A stretch of DNA of 64,000 nt, taken from positions 2,440,253-2,504,252 of the forward strand of contig NZ_LT599032.1 in the NCBI RefSeq assembly GCF_900079725.1, in the 5' to 3' direction. Each line of letters opens with the position of its first letter. The first letter of the stretch is position 1. The stretch is from an uncultured Dysgonomonas sp. (lineage in GTDB: Bacteria; Bacteroidota; Bacteroidia; Bacteroidales; Dysgonomonadaceae). A model generated the notes under the pieces. The model had not been told where the DNA came from and ran no database searches. It worked only from the letters and a program-made list of their open reading frames with translations. This document shows, one piece after another, positions 51,583-59,525 of this stretch. A program made the position numbers and the translations under genes.

Positions 51583-51753
51583 ATGAAAACGTCTGATTTG
51601 GAAAAAGGCAACCGGTACAGATACACCGCCGGATGTGAAAGTATCGAAATAACATACCTGTACGAAATTATCAATGGGTATCTGTTCGAGCATGATGGTG
51701 TAAGAAAACCTCTCAGTATAATAGAAGTGAAGTTGTACATTGAAGAAATATAA
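51583..51753 (+). CDS. Very small early phage protein
   Basis: 56 aa, MKTSDLEKGNRYRYTAGCES to KLYIEEI. It is 5 bp after the Cro-like gene and 3 bp before the next gene, so the tight spacing supports it as real. It looks like a small beta-barrel protein; function unknown. Confidence 0.65.
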   Translation: MKTSDLEKGNRYRYTAGCESIEITYLYEIINGYLFEHDGVRKPLSIIEVKLYIEEI

Positions 51754-51756
51754 CCT

Positions 51757-52029
51757 ATGGATATTTTTACATTAAAGCAAAAAATCATAGAAGCCAGCGA
51801 TGTATCGGTACTCGGTGTATTGAAACACTTGTATCCGGCTTTCGATAACGTGAAGTTCGCAGAAGCTGTAGAAATAACAGGCAGCGAACGATGGCTGAAA
51901 TACCATATCAAAAAAGGCAATATCACCAAAATCAGGCGTGGGACGGCAAAAAACTCACCCATCTTCTACAGCCGGCGAGAAATCGCAGCCGTGATGATGG
52001 CAGAAGCTGAACTGGCTAAATTTAAATAA
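51757..52029 (+). CDS. Small early DNA-binding-type protein
   Basis: 90 aa. LKHLYPAFDNVKFAEAVEIT and WLKYHIKKGNITKIRRGTAK suggest an HTH/excisionase-like binder. It is in the early operon after the Cro-like gene. Possible excisionase or replication regulator. Confidence 0.55.
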   Translation: MDIFTLKQKIIEASDVSVLGVLKHLYPAFDNVKFAEAVEITGSERWLKYHIKKGNITKIRRGTAKNSPIFYSRREIAAVMMAEAELAKFK

Positions 52030-52033
52030 ACCT

Positions 52034-52999
52034 ATGAGTTATATAAACCTCATTAATGACTTCTGGGACCAAAACGAAATACAGATATTCAAACCTGGAG
52101 AACAGCGCCTGTATTTTTATCTACTAAAGGTATTTAACAAGAGCGGTTGGAAAAGACAGGTAAACAGGACCAATGCCTTTATCCAAGGTGAGTTGGGAAT
52201 GTCGTACAGTTCCTTAAAAAGAGCGCGGGACGGACTGAAAGAAAGAGGACTGGTCGATTTCAGATCGCAACAGGGGAAAAAGGATGTTACTTATAGTCTG
52301 CAGCCACTGCCGGAAGAAAATGTCCCATCCAATGAGACCACTTTTGGAACTGGTAATCAGTCGGGTACCGCGCCGCAGCCTACCGGAAGGGGAAGGCAGA
52401 GCAACAGAGCCGGATCCAGGACATCCCGAACTGGCTCCTCCCCTCCTCCTTCCAGATCTCAATCCGGCGCATACGATCCTGGTGGGGATCATCCACCGGA
52501 TGACGGAGTAAGCCGGAACTGGAATGACCTGAAACGAAACCTAAATGAACTGAGCGTTCCACTTAGCGATTATCAGAAGATTGTACAGCTGTCGGATTAC
52601 GGACGTGTGGGACACCCCGTGTGGAAAGCGTTCCACGAAATAAGCAGGAAGAAAGGTACGAGAGGCGCAATCGAAAGGCCGGGACCATGGATACAGTGGT
52701 ATATAAACCAAGCTCCACCGACGGCTGCCGAACCGGCTCCGTCGCCTCCACCGGAGGTGCCTGATATCCCAGCGGATCGCCCACCCGATGACGGTGCAGA
52801 GCGCAACTGGAATGAACTAAAAAACCGGCTGAAAGAATTGAGATGTCCTCCGGCTGCAATAAACCAGATAGCAGCATTATCCGGTTACGGAAAAATCGGA
52901 AATCCGGTATGGAATGCACTGGAAGAACTCCGGAATAATGACAATGATGTTATTGCACCTGGTATGTGGATTATTTCTTATATAAGAGAAAACACCTAG
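52034..52999 (+). CDS. Winged-helix replication initiator with duplicated C-terminal domain
   Basis: 321 aa. Residues 1-85 form a winged-helix DNA-binding domain (GEQRLYFYLLKVFNKSGWKR; GMSYSSLKRARDGLKERGLV) as in phage O-like initiators. A Ser/Pro/Thr/Gln-rich linker (95-150) follows. Then two tandem related domains: RNWNDLKRNLNELSVPL with PVWKAFHEISRK, and RNWNELKNRLKELRCPP with PVWNALEELRNN, each ending in a WIxWYI/WIISYI strand. Likely recruits the host helicase; the duplication is unusual. Confidence 0.6.
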   Translation: MSYINLINDFWDQNEIQIFKPGEQRLYFYLLKVFNKSGWKRQVNRTNAFIQGELGMSYSSLKRARDGLKERGLVDFRSQQGKKDVTYSLQPLPEENVPSNETTFGTGNQSGTAPQPTGRGRQSNRAGSRTSRTGSSPPPSRSQSGAYDPGGDHPPDDGVSRNWNDLKRNLNELSVPLSDYQKIVQLSDYGRVGHPVWKAFHEISRKKGTRGAIERPGPWIQWYINQAPPTAAEPAPSPPPEVPDIPADRPPDDGAERNWNELKNRLKELRCPPAAINQIAALSGYGKIGNPVWNALEELRNNDNDVIAPGMWIISYIRENT

Positions 53000-53040
53000 C
53001 CAGTCAGGTCATATTTAGTAATATATTATCAATACGTATC

Positions 53041-53059
53041 CGTTCCCGTACTGGGAACG
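53041..53059. promoter_or_regulatory. Palindromic site between replication genes
   Basis: CGTTCCC / GGGAACG arms around a 5-nt centre in the 130-bp gap before the gene at 53128. Could be an operator, a hairpin, or part of the origin. Single copy. Confidence 0.4.
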
Positions 53060-53127
53060 AATAGTAGAAAGTATACCCATATGCGAACTATCACATTTAT
53101 ACATAATATTTTTAATATCAATACAAT

Positions 53128-53505
53128 ATGGAAACAATTATCAAAACGGCATCCGTAAAAGTGATGCTAAGCTACGACTACTCGCACTTCGAGGCATCGA
53201 TGTCCCTGGAGAACGAAAGCGGGCTGACAGTTCAGGATATCGACGACGCCCGGAAGAAATGCCAGCGCCTGGCAGATAAGGCAGTCGGCCAATACAAAAA
53301 AGCCAAGGAGATGGCCTCGCAGCGTTCACACGGGGAGTACAGGATGCGAAACTTCGAAGACCAATGCAAATACATCCAGTCCAAGGACGAACAGGACCGG
53401 ACGGTGGAAGAAATTGCCATGCTCAAGCAATACGAAGACGAGAACTGGCAGGCCCAGTTCGAGTATGATTACGATTATGACGATGATTGCGATTACGGGT
53501 TATAA
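53128..53505 (+). CDS. Acidic early phage protein, unknown
   Basis: 125 aa. Beta-strand start (KTASVKVMLSYDYSHFEASM), then a charged helix (DDARKKCQRLADKAVGQYKK) and a strongly acidic Tyr/Asp tail (YDYDYDDDCDYGL). Such tails occur in single-strand DNA-binding proteins, so a recombination or replication accessory role is possible; this is inference. Confidence 0.5.
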   Translation: METIIKTASVKVMLSYDYSHFEASMSLENESGLTVQDIDDARKKCQRLADKAVGQYKKAKEMASQRSHGEYRMRNFEDQCKYIQSKDEQDRTVEEIAMLKQYEDENWQAQFEYDYDYDDDCDYGL

Positions 53506-53512
53506 ATCCACT

Positions 53513-53526
53513 CCGCAAAATTGCGA
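53513..53526. repeat. Palindrome P1
   Basis: CCGCAAAATTGCGA; first of six copies of the CCGCAAAATTGCGG palindrome; 24 bp before the KilA-N start. Confidence 0.65.
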
Positions 53527-53549
53527 TGTGACGAAAACAAAGAAAAAAA

Positions 53550-54134
53550 ATGAAACAAACGGAAAATGAAATCGCCTTGGTACCTATACCCGGAACAAAA
53601 GAGAATATCTTCCGTACCAATGACAACGGACTATTCAATGCATCATCACTGGCCAAAGAGTATGGCAAGGATGTATACGGTTATCTCCGTGGCCAGAAGG
53701 TGAAAGACTTTGTGTTTGGTGTCAGCATCGAATATGATCTGGATCCGGAACTGGAATTTACGGACAAAGGCAACATCGTACGTGTGATCTCCGGAGGTAC
53801 CGCTCCCGGTACCTGGATGCACCTCGATATCTTTATCAAGTTCCTCGGCTGGCTGGATCCGAAGCTCGAACGCGACTTCCTGAAGAACGCCTTCGCCGCG
53901 AACAGGAAACAAGACGATCCGCTCCAGCGACAGCTGGCCAAAACGGAAGCCGGGATAAAAACACTCAGGAAGAAACTCTCACGCAATCCCCTGTATAAAG
54001 AACTGCTCCGGAAAGAGAAGGAAGCGCAGCAGCTACAGAAGGAGATCGATAAAGGCCAGAAATCCTGCCGGCAGAATATGCTGAAAGAAGTAAGAAAAGC
54101 ATTAGATAACCCACACCGTAAAATTGCGGAGTGA
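53550..54134 (+). CDS. KilA-N domain protein
   Basis: 194 aa. FRTNDNGLFNASSLAKEYGK, then GTWMHLDIFIKFLGWLDPKL is the KilA-N pattern (a phage/virus DNA-binding domain). The C-terminal part is a coiled coil (KTLRKKLSRNPLYKELLRKE). It is probably a DNA-binding early regulator or antirepressor. Palindrome P1 lies upstream and P2 spans its stop. Confidence 0.8.
   Translation: MKQTENEIALVPIPGTKENIFRTNDNGLFNASSLAKEYGKDVYGYLRGQKVKDFVFGVSIEYDLDPELEFTDKGNIVRVISGGTAPGTWMHLDIFIKFLGWLDPKLERDFLKNAFAANRKQDDPLQRQLAKTEAGIKTLRKKLSRNPLYKELLRKEKEAQQLQKEIDKGQKSCRQNMLKEVRKALDNPHRKIAE
54116..54129. repeat. Palindrome P2
   Basis: CCGTAAAATTGCGG followed by aGTGA; the GTG at 54131 opens the next gene in frame. Confidence 0.65.
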
Positions 54135-54505
54135 CAAAACCAAATAAAATCATGGAAGAAAAAGAATTTACAGGAATTAATATTCCAAGTGACATTACCG
54201 ATCCTGAGGTAATAGAATACTTCAAGCTCATAAATGAAGTCTTTAAAATGGCTTTTGATAAAAAGCTGCCCATTTTATTATTAGCAGAACTTGATTCAAG
54301 CAACGGCATTACTTCAGCTATGGGCTGTCCTCATTGTATTTCCAAATGTATTACTCGTTTTCTGGATTCATACCCAAAAGCTATGGATATTATGATGAAT
54401 GGTCTGGTCGAGCATATGATAAATAAACATAAGGAATCGAACCCATTGTCTGTAATCGAACAACTAGTCAGAGATGCCAAAAAGAACACTGCAGCAGGTA
54501 ATTGA
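54131..54505 (+). CDS. Early phage protein, unknown
   Basis: 124 aa from GTG 54131, or 117 from ATG 54152 (MEEKEFTGIN). DITDPEVIEYFKLINEVFKM and a CPHCISKCITRF cluster with three Cys, possibly metal binding. Part of the early operon; it overlaps the next gene by 32 bp. Confidence 0.55.
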   Translation: MTKPNKIMEEKEFTGINIPSDITDPEVIEYFKLINEVFKMAFDKKLPILLLAELDSSNGITSAMGCPHCISKCITRFLDSYPKAMDIMMNGLVEHMINKHKESNPLSVIEQLVRDAKKNTAAGN

Positions 54506-54797
54506 CGCCGCTAAAGCCGGCGAAGCCGTATCTCCGGAGGAATGCCGGGAAGCTATGCTGGCTTTGCATTCGATGTATACAAAATCACATATGGAGCTAG
54601 AAATTATTGCCGATGCAATGATTGATCCCGAAGGCTTATATTATACAGCAAATATGGTTCTCGGTAGTGGCGAACTATTAAGACAGAAACGGGATGTGTA
54701 CATGAACAGAACGCCGGCAATCTACCTAAAGGAAATGGATATCCGGCAACAGGAAATAACAACGTTTTACGAAAACATCAATCATGAAAAAGCCTGA
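54474..54797 (+). CDS. Early phage protein, unknown
   Basis: 107 aa, mostly helical: LQQVIDAAKAGEAVSPEECR, LALHSMYTKSHMELEIIADA, ending in YLKEMDIRQQEITTFYENIN. Overlaps the preceding and following genes, so translation is coupled. No family recognised. Confidence 0.5.
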   Translation: MPKRTLQQVIDAAKAGEAVSPEECREAMLALHSMYTKSHMELEIIADAMIDPEGLYYTANMVLGSGELLRQKRDVYMNRTPAIYLKEMDIRQQEITTFYENINHEKA

Positions 54798-55437
54798 TTT
54801 ATCCTTTAATCACTACTTCCCGTTCTATACCCGGAAGATTACAGGGGTGAAGAAATATTATTATTGTATAGAAACGATCATGCATATTTCTGCAGAATTC
54901 GGTATACTTATCTCCATCGGCTATAAGCAAAAGAATATGGATAGTATTTGCATAATGCGGATAACTGATAGGACCAGGCTGTTCGATATCGCGATAAACG
55001 CTATCCATATATCATATACTGACTTTGCCGAAGATGTGAAAACAGCCTACCGATATATTTCTGCGGCTCTCAGAACCTTATCACCGGAGCCGGCTTACCG
55101 TGAAACATTGATGTTATCCACTTACTTTAAATTCAACCCTGTTTTAAAACTGGAAGTTAATCATTGGCACAGGGAAATAAAACTGTCATACGGCAGCTTC
55201 GAATATAAGATAATGGATGGGAAAAAGGTTGAAAATAATGAGCCTGTCGATGACGGTTCGGAGGAATACACCCTGCTGAAAAGAGTTTCTGCAACTTTAC
55301 GTGTAATCGAAAACCACCGGACATACCAGGAGATCGCGAACAACTATTTCGAAAAGCAGCTGGATGACGAATGGGATTGTTACACCGGATATTTCGCGGC
55401 GCCGAAGTGTATACGGAAAAATGAATATAGGGTATGA
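54784..55437 (+). CDS. Early phage protein, unknown
   Basis: 217 aa. MKKPDLSFNHYFPFYTRKIT, then alpha/beta sequence (SICIMRITDRTRLFDIAINA; VKTAYRYISAALRTL) and a basic end. Overlaps both neighbours in the compact operon. No recognised domain. Confidence 0.5.
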   Translation: MKKPDLSFNHYFPFYTRKITGVKKYYYCIETIMHISAEFGILISIGYKQKNMDSICIMRITDRTRLFDIAINAIHISYTDFAEDVKTAYRYISAALRTLSPEPAYRETLMLSTYFKFNPVLKLEVNHWHREIKLSYGSFEYKIMDGKKVENNEPVDDGSEEYTLLKRVSATLRVIENHRTYQEIANNYFEKQLDDEWDCYTGYFAAPKCIRKNEYRV

Positions 55438-55643
55438 TTAAAATGGAATTGGATAAAGAGGATCTGATATGCCTTGTCAATGGATTTGACCTTGGCTATG
55501 AAATACCTCCTTTGGCCCGAAAGTGCGGGACATGGACCGGCGGGTTTGTCGATGAATGGAACTGGGATAAAGATAAGCTCAGGAAACTTACTGAAGAACA
55601 ACTGTTGGAAGTATATAACGAATGTAAAAATTTAAAGAAATAA
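55434..55643 (+). CDS. Small early phage protein, unknown
   Basis: 69 aa. MIKMELDKEDLICLVNGFDL, then GTWTGGFVDEWNWDKDKLRK. Overlaps the gene before by 4 bp, and its stop shares a base with the next start. Trp-rich middle; function unknown. Confidence 0.55.
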   Translation: MIKMELDKEDLICLVNGFDLGYEIPPLARKCGTWTGGFVDEWNWDKDKLRKLTEEQLLEVYNECKNLKK

Positions 55644-56050
55644 TGGAAAAAATTAAATGCATCACGTTCGACCCGGAAGCGCAGGATGCTCTTCCGGAAG
55701 AAGTAAAAGCCAGGATGAAGGCCGACCGGGAAAAGGCTATGGCCGAGAGGGATAAAAACCGTATTGAAATCGGCAAATATACTATTACATATAACCGCAA
55801 AAACATACCAAAGTTTGTGCAACGATTGACGGACAGAGCCATGCATATGATTGCCGGAGGCGACAGCCTGGAAGAAGTGGATCTGGTACTACGTTCCCAT
55901 CTGAAGGAAATAGAATACCATGGCAGTATCTATATCAGCTACATGGGAATATGCGAATGGAACGACAGGGAGTCCCTGTATATCCGGAACAGCTCGGGTG
56001 ATTATACACTGGTGTCGATAAGGCCGATAAAGGAAGACCAGGATAAATAA
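55643..56050 (+). CDS. Early phage protein, unknown
   Basis: 135 aa. An Ala/Glu/Lys helix (PEEVKARMKADREKAMAERD), then YTITYNRKNIPKFVQRLTDR and a beta segment (SIYISYMGICEWNDRESLYI). Palindrome P3 lies just beyond its stop. Confidence 0.5.
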   Translation: MEKIKCITFDPEAQDALPEEVKARMKADREKAMAERDKNRIEIGKYTITYNRKNIPKFVQRLTDRAMHMIAGGDSLEEVDLVLRSHLKEIEYHGSIYISYMGICEWNDRESLYIRNSSGDYTLVSIRPIKEDQDK

Positions 56051-56055
56051 CCAAA

Positions 56056-56069
56056 CCGCAAGTTTACGG
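56056..56069. repeat. Palindrome P3
   Basis: CCGCAAGTTTACGG (diverged centre) followed by tATGA; the ATG at 56071 starts the next gene in frame. Confidence 0.6.
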
Positions 56070-56070
56070 T

Positions 56071-56268
56071 ATGAACAATAAACCAAAAAATATGGAAAAA
56101 ATAACTACCTATGGACCATTCGACCTGACACACGGCAAATGCAAATGCTGCGGGGAAACCTCCTCCGAGATCGTGATCGGGGAGAACATGTGCGCTGACT
56201 GCGTACAGATGATCGAATTCGAGGAAATGTGTATGAAAATGATGGAAGGAGGCAAATATGAAATATGA
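56071..56268 (+). CDS. Small zinc-ribbon phage protein
   Basis: 65 aa. CKCCGETSSEIVIGENMCADC gives two CxxC pairs, a zinc-ribbon. ATG 56092 (MEKITTYG) is an alternative start. It follows palindrome P3 directly. Probably nucleic-acid or protein binding. Confidence 0.6.
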   Translation: MNNKPKNMEKITTYGPFDLTHGKCKCCGETSSEIVIGENMCADCVQMIEFEEMCMKMMEGGKYEI

Positions 56269-56626
56269 AAAGCCGAAATACTTAGCTGGCAGTACAAACA
56301 CCACACCGCAAAATTGCGGAATGAGTACAAATACACTAAAATCCAACCAACCGACGCCTGTAACATTTACCAAGGTCACGCCCAGACAAGAGAAGTCCTG
56401 TATCTATAATCCGAAGCGCCGGACACAGGAAGAGATTGAGAGCGATATCGCTGCAGTTGAAGCCCGCATCGCCCGGGGCATAGACATCGGTCCGGAATGG
56501 AACCAGTTAATAAACCGGTACAACAGCCTGCAGGTAGAATATGATAGAGTATCGGCAGCCAACAATGAGGACTCGGACAGAAAGAAGTATTTGAAAAAGC
56601 AACGGGAAAGAACCAGGTTAAGATAA
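56258..56626 (+). CDS. Early phage protein with palindrome-encoded start region
   Basis: 122 aa if ATG 56258 is used; palindrome P4 would then be translated as TPQNCG. ATG 56321 (MSTNTLKS), one base after P4, is the more likely start, giving 101 aa. The rest is basic (KVTPRQEKSCIYNPKRRTQE; AVEARIARGIDIGPEWNQLI) and ends DRKKYLKKQRERTRLR. It may bind nucleic acid. Confidence 0.5.
   Translation: MKYEKPKYLAGSTNTTPQNCGMSTNTLKSNQPTPVTFTKVTPRQEKSCIYNPKRRTQEEIESDIAAVEARIARGIDIGPEWNQLINRYNSLQVEYDRVSAANNEDSDRKKYLKKQRERTRLR
56306..56319. repeat. Palindrome P4
   Basis: CCGCAAAATTGCGG, perfect, followed by aATGA (ATG 56321). Confidence 0.75.
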
Positions 56627-56651
56627 TATACCAATGGATGGAAATACCACA

Positions 56652-56665
56652 CCGCAAAATTGCGG
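56652..56665. repeat. Palindrome P5
   Basis: CCGCAAAATTGCGG, perfect, followed by aATGA (ATG 56667). Confidence 0.75.
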
Positions 56666-56666
56666 A

Positions 56667-56867
56667 ATGAACACGGAAAAGGAACCTGAAGCCGGAATAT
56701 GTAAAGTTTGTGGCTGTACCGATAACCACGCCTGTTATGATCCTGAATATGGTCCATGCTGGTAGGTGGATGAAACATATACTCTATGTTCACATTGTGC
56801 CGGCCCGGAAGATCCCGACAGTCTGGCAGCATTACGATTAATAGAAAAAGAAGAAGATGTCTGGTAA
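56667..56867 (+). pseudogene. Cys-rich (zinc-binding-type) phage protein with an in-frame amber codon
   Basis: 66 codons from ATG 56667 (in-frame ATG 56634 also exists, before P5). The sequence ICKVCGCTDNHACYDPEYGP, CW, then TAG at 56763, then VDETYTLCSHCAGPEDPD continues without further stops to 56867. The two halves together form one four-Cys zinc-binding type unit; relatives in phages normally have two Trp at this place, so TAG looks like a TGG-to-TAG change. It is either a nonsense mutation or a suppressed stop. Confidence 0.6.
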
Positions 56868-56880
56868 ACTTTATTAAAAT

Positions 56881-57576
56881 ATGAAGAAATTTAATACAGA
56901 AATAACAATTGATGCCACGGCTGCCGAACTGCAGCAGATTGGCATCACCATACCTGATTATTGCGGACAGGCCATGCGCGCCTGGGACTTTAATACGATG
57001 ACTCCTAACGGGCCATGCGCCAAGGTATATCCGTATTATAGTGAAAATGATTACTTCGAAATCCCGATGCGCTATGTCCGGTTTGTCGACCTTACTATCG
57101 AAGAAGCGAGCTTTATTTATCCGGATGCCGTGGAAGCAAATATAACGATGATCTCCGGTCTGAGTGTTGAGAACCATATTCACCGCCTGGAGCGAACACA
57201 CCTTCTGTCGAGCCATGCAAAAACAGTTTACCACGAAGTATTCGGCTTTCAGCTCCGGGCGATCCTGTCACAACAGGCGCACCGGTACCGGCTGATTGAA
57301 AACTTTGTCCAGGAACTTCAGGCTATGAATCTTCAACCTGTATGTGAAGACGAAGGCATCAGGCTGGAATACATTTTTAACGACAGTCTTCAGCCATGGG
57401 TCAGCAAACTACTGAATACATATATCGGATTTTGGCGGAGCATAGCGATCAAGGTGGACCATGACCGGCAGACCCGTATTGCCCGGTATTATATCAAGTA
57501 TCAGCTGATCACCGGCAAGGACCTGACGGATGACGAGCTAATAAGGGCGGTGGAGTATGTGCAAAAGAAGATATAA
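56881..57576 (+). CDS. Early phage protein, unknown
   Basis: 231 aa. MKKFNTEITIDATAAELQQI, IPDYCGQAMRAWDFNTMTPN, EIPMRYVRFVDLTIEEASFI, then a helical half (HEVFGFQLRAILSQQAHRYR). No family recognised. Located 13 bp after the amber-interrupted gene. Confidence 0.5.
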   Translation: MKKFNTEITIDATAAELQQIGITIPDYCGQAMRAWDFNTMTPNGPCAKVYPYYSENDYFEIPMRYVRFVDLTIEEASFIYPDAVEANITMISGLSVENHIHRLERTHLLSSHAKTVYHEVFGFQLRAILSQQAHRYRLIENFVQELQAMNLQPVCEDEGIRLEYIFNDSLQPWVSKLLNTYIGFWRSIAIKVDHDRQTRIARYYIKYQLITGKDLTDDELIRAVEYVQKKI

Positions 57577-58087
57577 GGGGCAAACCGCAAATTTGCGGAA
57601 TGAACTATGGAGAATACGACGGAAAGAGACAAAGGTACCCAGGAAGTTGAAGAAAAAACTCAAGAGGATGTATGGACAAAGTGATTATCTCCGGATGAAG
57701 CGACTTGGCTGTTTCTCCAAACCATATATTCAATATAATGGATACCGAATACATCCGTTGTTGTATTTTGGAGGTGTCCGCCGGCGTTATTTATGTGATC
57801 TACTTGAAAACAGCAATGCGATTCTTGTACCTGAAGGAGGACAATGGGAGGTGAAGCCAATCAAATATACTCCGGAAAAATGGAATTTTAAGGAATTCCC
57901 CGATAAGTTTAAAAAGTATTTTGAGTCAATGATGGCGTTCGATCCTGCCCTAGAACAGAATTATTTCAAGTATATTCATGAAACAGGAATGCCTACAACA
58001 ATTCCAGATTGGTTACATCATCTATGGATGGAGAGCAATACAAAAAGAGATAACACCGAGCATGATCCGGAAGCCCCATCTATATAG
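57557..58087 (+). CDS. Basic early phage protein, unknown
   Basis: 176 aa from ATG 57557, with alternative ATG 57668 (139 aa). The N-terminal 40 residues are very basic (RIRRKETKVPRKLKKKLKRM); if the first start is wrong, this is partly leader around palindrome P6. The C-terminal part (FPDKFKKYFESMMAFDPALE; GMPTTIPDWLHHLWMESN) is helical. Last gene of the early operon before a terminator. Confidence 0.5.
   Translation: MCKRRYKGQTANLRNELWRIRRKETKVPRKLKKKLKRMYGQSDYLRMKRLGCFSKPYIQYNGYRIHPLLYFGGVRRRYLCDLLENSNAILVPEGGQWEVKPIKYTPEKWNFKEFPDKFKKYFESMMAFDPALEQNYFKYIHETGMPTTIPDWLHHLWMESNTKRDNTEHDPEAPSI
57585..57598. repeat. Palindrome P6
   Basis: CCGCAAATTTGCGG followed by aATGA; it lies inside the 5' end of the gene at 57557 and the following ATG opens only a 16-codon frame. 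Confidence 0.65.
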
Positions 58088-58129
58088 TTTTGAGACAATG
58101 ATCTGAAGTCATAAACAGAGAAATCTGCC

Positions 58130-58156
58130 AGCTCCCGACAATACCAGTCGGGAGCT
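58130..58156 (+). terminator. Early-operon terminator
   Basis: AGCTCCCGAC / GTCGGGAGCT stem, 10 bp, followed by TTTTT. Confidence 0.85.
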
Positions 58157-58420
58157 TTTTCTATTATATCTATATCCTGAATTTATTTTTACATGAACTT
58201 CATTCAAAAGAACGATGTTTTATGAACGAAGTTTAAACCATAAAAAGACATATCTGAATAATCTCTGAGCGATGTTTTCCGACGGGTATAAATGAAGTTT
58301 GAACGAAGTTTTTTAATAAAGCTGAACGAAGTTTGAGCGATGTTTAATCTTAAAACATCATTCAAAAAGAACGAAGTAAGGATAAGTCAATAATTTTTTA
58401 AAATTGATAATATAATATAC

Positions 58421-58428
58421 TATATTTG
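58421..58428 (+). promoter_or_regulatory. TATATTTG -7 box
   Basis: Bacteroidetes promoter element 24 nt before the small gene at 58453, inside the repeat array. Confidence 0.55.
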
Positions 58429-58452
58429 CAGAAATGAAAAATATATCTAAAT

Positions 58453-58662
58453 ATGAAAGTATTTGTTTTCATACAGCAACGTCCATTAAAGGTTAGTACA
58501 TACACGTCTCTTACCGCACTCTATGAAGCCAACAAATCAATTCTCGGCATCTCAAAATCCACGCTGGATAAATGGCAATTCGATTCTTATAACTATGTCA
58601 ATAGCCGCTACGTAATTGCAAAAACAGAATCACAATCAACCGGAGATGTACGCAATACATGA
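58453..58662 (+). CDS. Small phage protein inside the repeat array
   Basis: 69 aa. VFIQQRPLKVSTYTSLTALY and GISKSTLDKWQFDSYNYVNS; an HTH-like middle (SKSTLDKW) and a compact size. It has its own promoter and lies among the TGAACGAAGTTT sites, so it could be the protein that binds them; that link is only positional. Confidence 0.6.
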   Translation: MKVFVFIQQRPLKVSTYTSLTALYEANKSILGISKSTLDKWQFDSYNYVNSRYVIAKTESQSTGDVRNT

Positions 58663-59525
58663 ACTTAAATAAATAACTTCGTTTATTTTGAACGAAGCCA
58701 GCAGTAATAATCATATCAGATATTTATCCAGTCGAGCAAAGCGAAATTAAAGGGCTATTTCCGCTCTTTTACACACCATCCGAACAACTGTACCGAACCT
58801 GACATGTAAATCAACAGAGCAAGCCGGAAACGGGTAAAAACACAACACTTACACAAAGTCATTATCCCACTAAATATTTCTTTTAAAAATAATCTAAAAA
58901 AATAATTCCCCCCATCTCTCCTCTTTCGACTTGAAAAGGAGGATAGAGGAGGTATGTCTTAGTCTTATTCTATATAATAATGTGTAAAAACCATAACCTA
59001 AACCTTGTGTACAACCAAAAGGTCATCCCGAATATAAATTATAACATCGATTATTTTGAACGAAGTTAAAAAAAGCAATTTATCTTGAAAATACCAGCTA
59101 TTTTCCAGCGTATTATAATGCTTGAAAACTTACAATTTTAAGTAAAGTGAACGAAGTTGTACGGGTAAATTATAACTTTAATCAAGGGATGCCGAGTTAG
59201 CCAGCCGACATAGTTAGGCTAGGGTATACTTGGTATTATTTAAAACCATATTTGACAATATAATAGCATATATTATCAAAAATAATTATTATAAATAATA
59301 CTGATGATTCTGAAAATTATCTTCAAAGTTAAACTTCGTTTTTTTTGAACGAAGTTACTGAACGAAGTTTTAAAGTCTACAAATCGATTTCACAATCAAC
59401 GCAATTCACACGTAATCAGCATTATTACGAAATTTATTGTTTCACCATTATTTTATAATGAAAGAAGTTGTTGAATGAAGTTGAACGAAGTTTTTCAACC
59501 GAATTAGGTGACGTCTGAACGAAGT

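Noticed and set aside
56667-56867. TAG recoding to Gln across the phage
   Set aside because: Other phage genes end in TAG directly before the next gene (for example before the tape measure at 36440), so amber is used as a stop.
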